18,714 bases of DNA, taken from positions 1-18,714 of the forward strand of contig JAISWV010000253.1 of NCBI GenBank assembly GCA_031270755.1, in the 5' to 3' direction. The notes under the pieces are model-generated. The model saw only the letters and a program-made list of their open reading frames with translations. It was not told the DNA's origin and searched no databases. Every line of letters begins with the position of its first letter. Within the stretch, counting starts at the first letter, position 1. Position numbers and translations under genes: made by a program. This DNA comes from Synergistaceae bacterium. GTDB lineage: Bacteria > Synergistota > Synergistia > Synergistales > Aminobacteriaceae. Positions 14,844 to 18,714 of this stretch are shown in pieces.

Positions 14844-16001
14844 ATGGAACAGAATCAGGTTTTTCATCTTCCTGAAACGATGAAACAGCGGGAGCATATT
14901 CTGGTTATCGGAGTGGGCGGCGGCGGCGGCAATGCTCTCAACCATATTATCGACAGCGGAGTCGAAGGCGTCGAGTTCGTTGCGGCCAATACGGATTCCA
15001 GGGCGCTCGGTATGAACAAAGCTCCGCATAAAATTATTCTGGGGGAAAAACTCACGAAAGGTCTGGGAGCTGGCGCCGACCCCCAAGTAGGAATGGACGC
15101 CGCCAAAGAATCCATAGATCGGATACGTGAGTATATCAACGGCGCCGATATGGTGTTTGTGACCGCGGGCATGGGAGGAGGGACCGGGACCGGAGCCGCC
15201 CCCATTATCGCGGAAGTGGCCAAGGAGATGGGTGTCCTGGTGGTGGGAGTGGTGACGACGCCGTTCAGTTTCGAGATGAAAATGCGAGCTAAGGTCGCGC
15301 GGGAAGGTATCGTCAAGCTCAAGGAAAAAGTGGACGCCCTTTTGGTGGTGGAAAACGATAGGCTTCTCACTATGGTGGACGACAAGACGAAAGGCACGGA
15401 CGCCTACAAAATGGCCAACGAAGTGCTGAGGCAAGCGGTGCAGGGCGTCACGGACCTTATCTTGAAGCCGGGTACCATCAACGTGGACTTCGCGGACGTG
15501 AGAACGATCATGAGAAACGCGGGCTCCGCAATCATGGGCATCGGCGTCGGAGAAGGAGACAACAGAGCCGAACTGGCGGCCAAAGCCGCGATCAAGTCCC
15601 CGCTCATGTCTTTACCCCTGAAAGGAGCCAAGGGAATTCTCTTCAATATCGAGGCGGGCCCGGACGTGGCGCTCTTCGAGATAACCAAGGCGGCGGATAT
15701 CATCAACGAAACCGCGCACGAGGACGCGCAAGTTATATGGGGTCATACCATCAACGAAGAAGCTGGGAACACGATACGCATCACCGTGATCGCCACAGGT
15801 TTTTCCGAGTCTACCGACCGCCCTTCGCCGCGGTCCAAAGAAGAGCTGCCCAAAAAACCTCCTTCTTTGAAGGTGAGATCCAACACTTTGTCGTTTGACG
15901 AAGTGGATTTTCAGGCTTCAGACAGCGGTGAGGACATGTTCACGGGGATGCCTAAAACTACTTACGACACGCCCGCTATTTTTAGGAAAAAACAGAAATA
16001 G
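14844..16001 (+). CDS. ftsZ: Cell division protein FtsZ
   Basis: FtsZ is the tubulin-like GTPase that forms the Z ring. The 385-aa product has GVGGGGGNALNHI (23-35), the tubulin signature G111-G-G-T-G-T-G117, TTPFSFE, the T7 loop N213-V-D215-F-A-D218 required for hydrolysis at the filament interface, and the GAKGILFNIEAG block. A variable linker follows, and the C-terminal peptide YDTPAIFRKK closely matches the conserved FtsA/ZipA-binding tail. ATG 14844 is preferred because GGAGGG (14831-14836) lies 7 bp upstream; ATG 14811, next to the ftsA stop, would add 11 residues without a proper Shine-Dalgarno. Confidence 0.97.
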   Translation: MEQNQVFHLPETMKQREHILVIGVGGGGGNALNHIIDSGVEGVEFVAANTDSRALGMNKAPHKIILGEKLTKGLGAGADPQVGMDAAKESIDRIREYINGADMVFVTAGMGGGTGTGAAPIIAEVAKEMGVLVVGVVTTPFSFEMKMRAKVAREGIVKLKEKVDALLVVENDRLLTMVDDKTKGTDAYKMANEVLRQAVQGVTDLILKPGTINVDFADVRTIMRNAGSAIMGIGVGEGDNRAELAAKAAIKSPLMSLPLKGAKGILFNIEAGPDVALFEITKAADIINETAHEDAQVIWGHTINEEAGNTIRITVIATGFSESTDRPSPRSKEELPKKPPSLKVRSNTLSFDEVDFQASDSGEDMFTGMPKTTYDTPAIFRKKQK

Positions 16002-16061
16002 AAAATCGGAAATCAAGGAGTACAATAGAGAAAGATTTTTTACGAAGGGGGGCTTAGCGGG

Positions 16062-16829
16062 TTGCCATTGAGAGAGACCAGGCGTTTCAAAACGAAGGGG
16101 TCCGTTGTATCTTTCGGAGACATTATGCTTCCCTTGGTGGGTATCATTGCCATCGTGCTTCTTGTGGTTGCGGGAAAGTTTTTTTTCTTTTCCGGCGCGG
16201 AAGAAGGACAGACGCCCTTGCCGAGAATAGAAGAACCCTCCCGGGTTTCCCAGGGAGGAAAGCCTGCTCAAGCGGAAGAGGTCGTCGATAGGCAAAAAGA
16301 GACGCCGCCGCTGGAGAGGAGGGCATCTGCCGAAACTCCCGGCGAAGCGCCTTCATCTGTTGTAGTATCGTCCGTTCCTGTGAACAAAGAAGAGCGCCGG
16401 CCGCTGGGGACAGGGTTGGATATATTGGCGGTGCCGTACGACAGCAAGACTCCATCCCCTCCGTCTCCTCCGGTTACGCCGCAGGAGGTTACGGTGATCG
16501 TCCCGAAGCTCCCTGTACAACCTAAACCGCCGGTGGTGAACGTTGCTCCGGAAAAACAGCCGTTGCCCGCGGCCGAGCCTAAACCGGACCCGGCAGCGGC
16601 GAAGCCCTCATGGATGGTGCAAGTAGGAGCTTTTTCCACCCAAGCCGCGGCAAGTGCCGTGTCTCAGCAAGTGACCAAAGCAGGCTACAAGGCCACAGTA
16701 GTTGCGGGTAAAAATTTACACCGAGTTTTGATTCAAGCCGGTCCCACTCGGGAAGATGCGCTGGCGTTGGCGACTCGAATGAGCCAACCCGGTTTCCACG
16801 GGGCTTTCATTGTTCCTCCAAGACAATAG
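16062..16829 (+). CDS. SPOR-domain membrane protein
   Basis: SPOR domains bind septal glycan strands that lack stem peptides, so proteins carrying them gather at division sites. The 255-aa product has a short basic N-terminus (LRETRRFKTK), one membrane segment at about 22-43, a Pro/Glu/Val-rich disordered linker (about 48-180) and a C-terminal SPOR domain (about 182-255), starting SWMVQVGAFSTQAAASAV and ending with GFHGAFIV. The TTG at 16062 follows GGGGGG (16047-16052). Its place directly after ftsZ supports a role in division. It has the topology of FtsN-like proteins but no FtsN-specific motif that I recognise. Confidence 0.85.
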   Translation: MPLRETRRFKTKGSVVSFGDIMLPLVGIIAIVLLVVAGKFFFFSGAEEGQTPLPRIEEPSRVSQGGKPAQAEEVVDRQKETPPLERRASAETPGEAPSSVVVSSVPVNKEERRPLGTGLDILAVPYDSKTPSPPSPPVTPQEVTVIVPKLPVQPKPPVVNVAPEKQPLPAAEPKPDPAAAKPSWMVQVGAFSTQAAASAVSQQVTKAGYKATVVAGKNLHRVLIQAGPTREDALALATRMSQPGFHGAFIVPPRQ

Positions 16830-16887
16830 AAAACGACCGCTCGCCTTCCTTACGGTGAAATACCTGATAGGGCCGGAGCATTTGCGG

Positions 16888-16932
16888 CTTTTCTTCATTA
16901 GAAAAGAAAGAAAGATAATGAAATGAAGAAAA
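16888..16932 (+). promoter_or_regulatory. Mutually exclusive hairpins in the gap before the permease
   Basis: TTTTCTTCATT (16889-16899) is an exact inverted copy of AATGAAGAAAA (16922-16932), 11 bp with a 22-base spacer. The same left arm also forms a smaller hairpin, CTTTTC (16888-16893) with GAAAAG (16901-16906). The two cannot form together, an arrangement seen in attenuators. Whether this RNA belongs to the 3' end of the dcw transcript or to a leader of the permease is not known. Confidence 0.45.
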
Positions 16933-16985
16933 TAAATGATTCCCCGGTCGCGAAAGTGAAATCAAAATGGAAAGCGAGTATGTAA
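16923..16985 (+). CDS. Possible 20-codon leader peptide
   Basis: A short open frame, ATG 16923 to TAA 16983-16985, encodes MKKINDSPVAKVKSKWKASM, with six lysines in 20 residues. Its stop lies three bases before the stem of the terminator at 16989, and its start lies inside the right arm of the upstream inverted repeat. This is the geometry of a leader peptide in a translation-coupled attenuator. No good Shine-Dalgarno is visible and such short frames arise easily by chance. Confidence 0.2.
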   Translation: MKKINDSPVAKVKSKWKASM

Positions 16986-16988
16986 AAG

Positions 16989-17036
16989 AAAGATTCCTAA
17001 GGATTGTGCGGCGTACAACACCTTAGGGATTTTTTT
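16989..17036 (+). terminator. Rho-independent terminator or attenuator between the dcw cluster and the permease
   Basis: Positions 16989-17002 pair with 17021-17034 (14 bp with two G-U pairs, core CCTAAGG/CCTTAGG). An inner TTGT/ACAA stem (17004-17007 with 17015-17018) lies in the loop. Seven T follow (17030-17036). It lies 159 bp after the SPOR gene and about 73 bp before the permease ATG, so it may end the dcw transcript or act as an attenuator in a permease leader. Confidence 0.75.
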
Positions 17037-17109
17037 GTACCGAAGGAAACAGGTCCGGAATATTTTTTTAATTTTTTATTTTTGAGATTTGGACGATGGA
17101 GGAATTTTT

Positions 17110-18525
17110 ATGGCAAAGAAACAAATTATCTACGGCATGAACGACACTCCGCCGTTTCCGATTATGGTCCTTGCGGGAGCGCAGCACGTTCTAACGCTTT
17201 TCGGCGCGACGACGCTGGTGCCTCTGATCTTTGGCCCGGCGATGGGAATGAGCCCGGAACAGCTCGCCAAGTTCATCGGATGCGTGTACTTCGGCATGGG
17301 TGTCGCGACGCTGATCCAGACCCATCCGAAACTGGGCACGGGGCTGCCCATCGTACAGGGGTCCAGCTTCAGTTTCATTCCTCCCATCATGACGGTCATC
17401 GGAGCTTACAGCGCGTCCGGCCCCGAGACCGTCATGCAGTACGTGGGCGGTGGTTTGATCGTAGGGGGGATCGTGCTTTCCGTTTTGGGTTATACCGGGT
17501 TGGTGGGCATAATCCGCAAAGTCATCACGCCGGTGGTCATCGGGCCAACCATCATGGCGATCGGTTTTTCTCTGGCGCCCGTCGCCGTCGACAACGCGTC
17601 TCGGTTTTGGCCGATTTCCCTGCTGGTTGTCGCGTTGATTTTTGTCTTCAGCCTGGTGATGAAAAACAAGATCGTCAATATTTTTGCCATTCTATGCGCC
17701 ATTCTGGCCTCTTATTTGATATGCGTCCTGGCTTCTCGGGCAGGTTGGGTCGAGGCAGGCCATCCCGCCTTCGTCGATTTTCAAAACGTATGGAGCGCGC
17801 CCGTGTGGCGTACGGATATTTTTATGCCCTGGGGAGCTCCAAAGTTCAGCTTTCTCGCGGTCGGTGCTCTTTTAGCCGGCTTTTTCGCCGTCATGATCGA
17901 GTCCATAGGAGACTATCATTCTTGTTCGTACGCATCCGGCTTGGACGACCCCGCTCCTGAGGTCATCAGCCGCGGCATCGGGGCGGAGGGATTCGATTGC
18001 GTGATCTCGGGGCTTTTGGGCTCCATCGGAACGACCTCCTATACCGAGAACATCGGGCTGATCAGCCTTACCGGCGTGGCTTCCCGGAACGTCGTCCGCA
18101 CGGGGGCGGTGCTGCTCATCGGCATGAGCATGTTGGGCAAGTTCGGCGCTCTGGTGGCGACCATGCCCGCGCCCGTTATCGGCGGAGCGTATATCGCGTT
18201 GTTCGGAACCATCGGAGCTCTGGGAATTCAGGTCTTGACCCGGGCCGACCTGGGAAGTCAGCGTAACGTCCTTATCGTCGGGTTCGCTTTTTTGATGGCC
18301 CTGGGATTGCCGAACTGGGTCGGGCAGGAGTCGGTGCAGAAAGTGTTTACAGACCCCTCCAGAGGGGAAATTCTTGCGACTTTGGGAGGCATGGCGTGGG
18401 CCATTCTGAAAACTCCGATGGCCGTCGCGGGAATTTGCGCCGCCGTCTGCGACTCCCTCGTCCCCGGAAGCGACGAAGAACGCGGCATCGGCGCTCCCGC
18501 GGCGCAGCGCGAAAACACACGATAG
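17110..18525 (+). CDS. NCS2/NAT-family nucleobase permease (probable xanthine/urate or uracil)
   Basis: This is a polytopic nucleobase:cation symporter of the NCS2 family, 471 aa with about 14 membrane segments. Substrate-site motifs are QGSSFSF in TM3, E264-S-I-G-D268 in TM8 and the NAT signature E313-N-I-G-L-I-S-L-T-G322. The ESIGD form and the text around it (SRGIGAEGFDCVISGLLGS, then LGKFGA) resemble xanthine/urate and vertebrate/plant NAT proteins more than the UraA type (which has EHxG), so a purine is a reasonable guess. ATG 17110 has GGAGG (17098-17102) 7 bp upstream; TTG 17089 is open but lacks support. It appears to be its own transcription unit and is not functionally tied to division. 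Confidence 0.9.
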   Translation: MAKKQIIYGMNDTPPFPIMVLAGAQHVLTLFGATTLVPLIFGPAMGMSPEQLAKFIGCVYFGMGVATLIQTHPKLGTGLPIVQGSSFSFIPPIMTVIGAYSASGPETVMQYVGGGLIVGGIVLSVLGYTGLVGIIRKVITPVVIGPTIMAIGFSLAPVAVDNASRFWPISLLVVALIFVFSLVMKNKIVNIFAILCAILASYLICVLASRAGWVEAGHPAFVDFQNVWSAPVWRTDIFMPWGAPKFSFLAVGALLAGFFAVMIESIGDYHSCSYASGLDDPAPEVISRGIGAEGFDCVISGLLGSIGTTSYTENIGLISLTGVASRNVVRTGAVLLIGMSMLGKFGALVATMPAPVIGGAYIALFGTIGALGIQVLTRADLGSQRNVLIVGFAFLMALGLPNWVGQESVQKVFTDPSRGEILATLGGMAWAILKTPMAVAGICAAVCDSLVPGSDEERGIGAPAAQRENTR

Positions 18526-18600
18526 GAAAAGATAAAGAGCGTTACCTACAAAAAGTACTGAGTAAAGAGGCTATCCTTCGATCTTAAAATATGTTACTCT

Positions 18601-18658
18601 AGCACACATGTTTGTGCTGAAATAAAATCGATATATTATGAATGTACAAGGATGTACA
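18601..18658 (+). promoter_or_regulatory. Promoter and operator-like repeats before the last gene
   Basis: AGCACACATGTTTGTGCT (18601-18618) is an 18-bp dyad with six-base perfect outer arms. It overlaps a possible -35, TTGTGC (18612-18617), which is followed after 16 bp by a -10-like TATTAT (18634-18639). Downstream, ATGTACA occurs twice with a 10-bp period (18642-18648 and 18652-18658); each TGTACA is itself palindromic. The arrangement looks like a regulated promoter. No regulator can be named. Confidence 0.4.
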
Positions 18659-18692
18659 GTTGGAACATGAAGAATATCAAAGGGGGAACTTG

Positions 18693-18714
18693 TTGGCTAT
18701 GGGCATTCGCAGCA
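18693..18714 (+). CDS. Start of an unidentified gene, cut by the window end
   Basis: A Shine-Dalgarno-like AAAGGGGG (18679-18686) precedes in-frame start codons TTG 18690, TTG 18693 and ATG 18699. The readable protein is only about MAMGIRS, too short to identify. TTG 18693 has the best spacing (6 bp); ATG 18699 is the alternative. The preceding promoter-like elements support a real gene here. Confidence 0.4.

Noticed and set aside
14463..15434. 323-codon minus-strand frame opposite ftsA and ftsZ
   Set aside because: His-rich shadow of the FtsZ GTPase region with no domain features.
16001..16061. TACAAT (16021-16026) as a promoter for the SPOR gene
   Set aside because: No acceptable -35 hexamer lies at the right distance, and the 60-bp gap fits cotranscription with ftsZ.
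17004..17960. 318-codon plus-strand frame overlapping the permease
   Set aside because: It is out of frame with the NCS2 protein, begins inside the terminator and is Arg/His/Ser-rich without motifs.
1..18714. Mobile elements, CRISPR arrays, tRNA or prophage genes
   Set aside because: I looked for transposase or integrase motifs, spaced direct repeats and tRNA-like cloverleaf ends and saw none.

Overview
The window is a bacterial division and cell wall (dcw) cluster. Every recognisable gene lies on the + strand. The base composition is moderately GC-rich, and GTG and TTG starts are common (murE, ftsW, murC, ftsA and the SPOR gene). The MurE DNPR motif indicates meso-diaminopimelate peptidoglycan. 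The gene order and protein character fit a Gram-negative-type anaerobe such as Synergistota. That assignment is an inference from general family resemblance, not from any marker I could test.

Layout. Positions 1-204 hold the 3' part of the RNase P RNA (rnpB, cut by the window edge), followed by a strong intrinsic terminator (232-280). Positions 297-326 carry three 10-bp-spaced GTG boxes typical of MraZ operators. The cluster then runs mraZ, rsmH, an ftsL-like gene, ftsI, murE, mraY, murD, ftsW, murG, murC, murB, an ftsQ-like gene, ftsA, ftsZ and a SPOR-domain membrane protein (356-16829). Junctions are tight: ftsI/murE overlap by 4 bp and murD/ftsW by 29 bp. Short gaps lie at murG/murC (with tandem Shine-Dalgarno repeats) and murB/ftsQ (with a promoter-like element). 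A 280-bp gap (16830-17109) holds overlapping alternative hairpins, a 20-codon mini-ORF, an intrinsic terminator and long T-runs. It precedes an NCS2/NAT-family nucleobase permease (17110-18525). The last 190 bp hold regulatory-looking DNA and the first codons of a further gene.

How the genes work together. MurB, MurC, MurD and MurE make the UDP-MurNAc peptide. MraY and MurG build lipid I and lipid II. FtsW and FtsI polymerise and crosslink septal wall. FtsA and FtsZ form the cytoplasmic ring, joined to the periplasmic synthases by the FtsL- and FtsQ-like proteins. The SPOR protein probably binds denuded septal glycan. MraZ and RsmH are the usual regulator and 16S rRNA methylase at the head of such clusters. 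MurF, needed for the D-Ala-D-Ala addition, and Ddl are absent from the window.

I saw no clearly novel defence or mobile system. The most unusual points are an FtsA whose phosphate loops lack the usual acidic residues, an FtsW with changed signature motifs, the missing murF with a perfect 17-bp tandem duplication at the expected site, and the structured leader before the permease.
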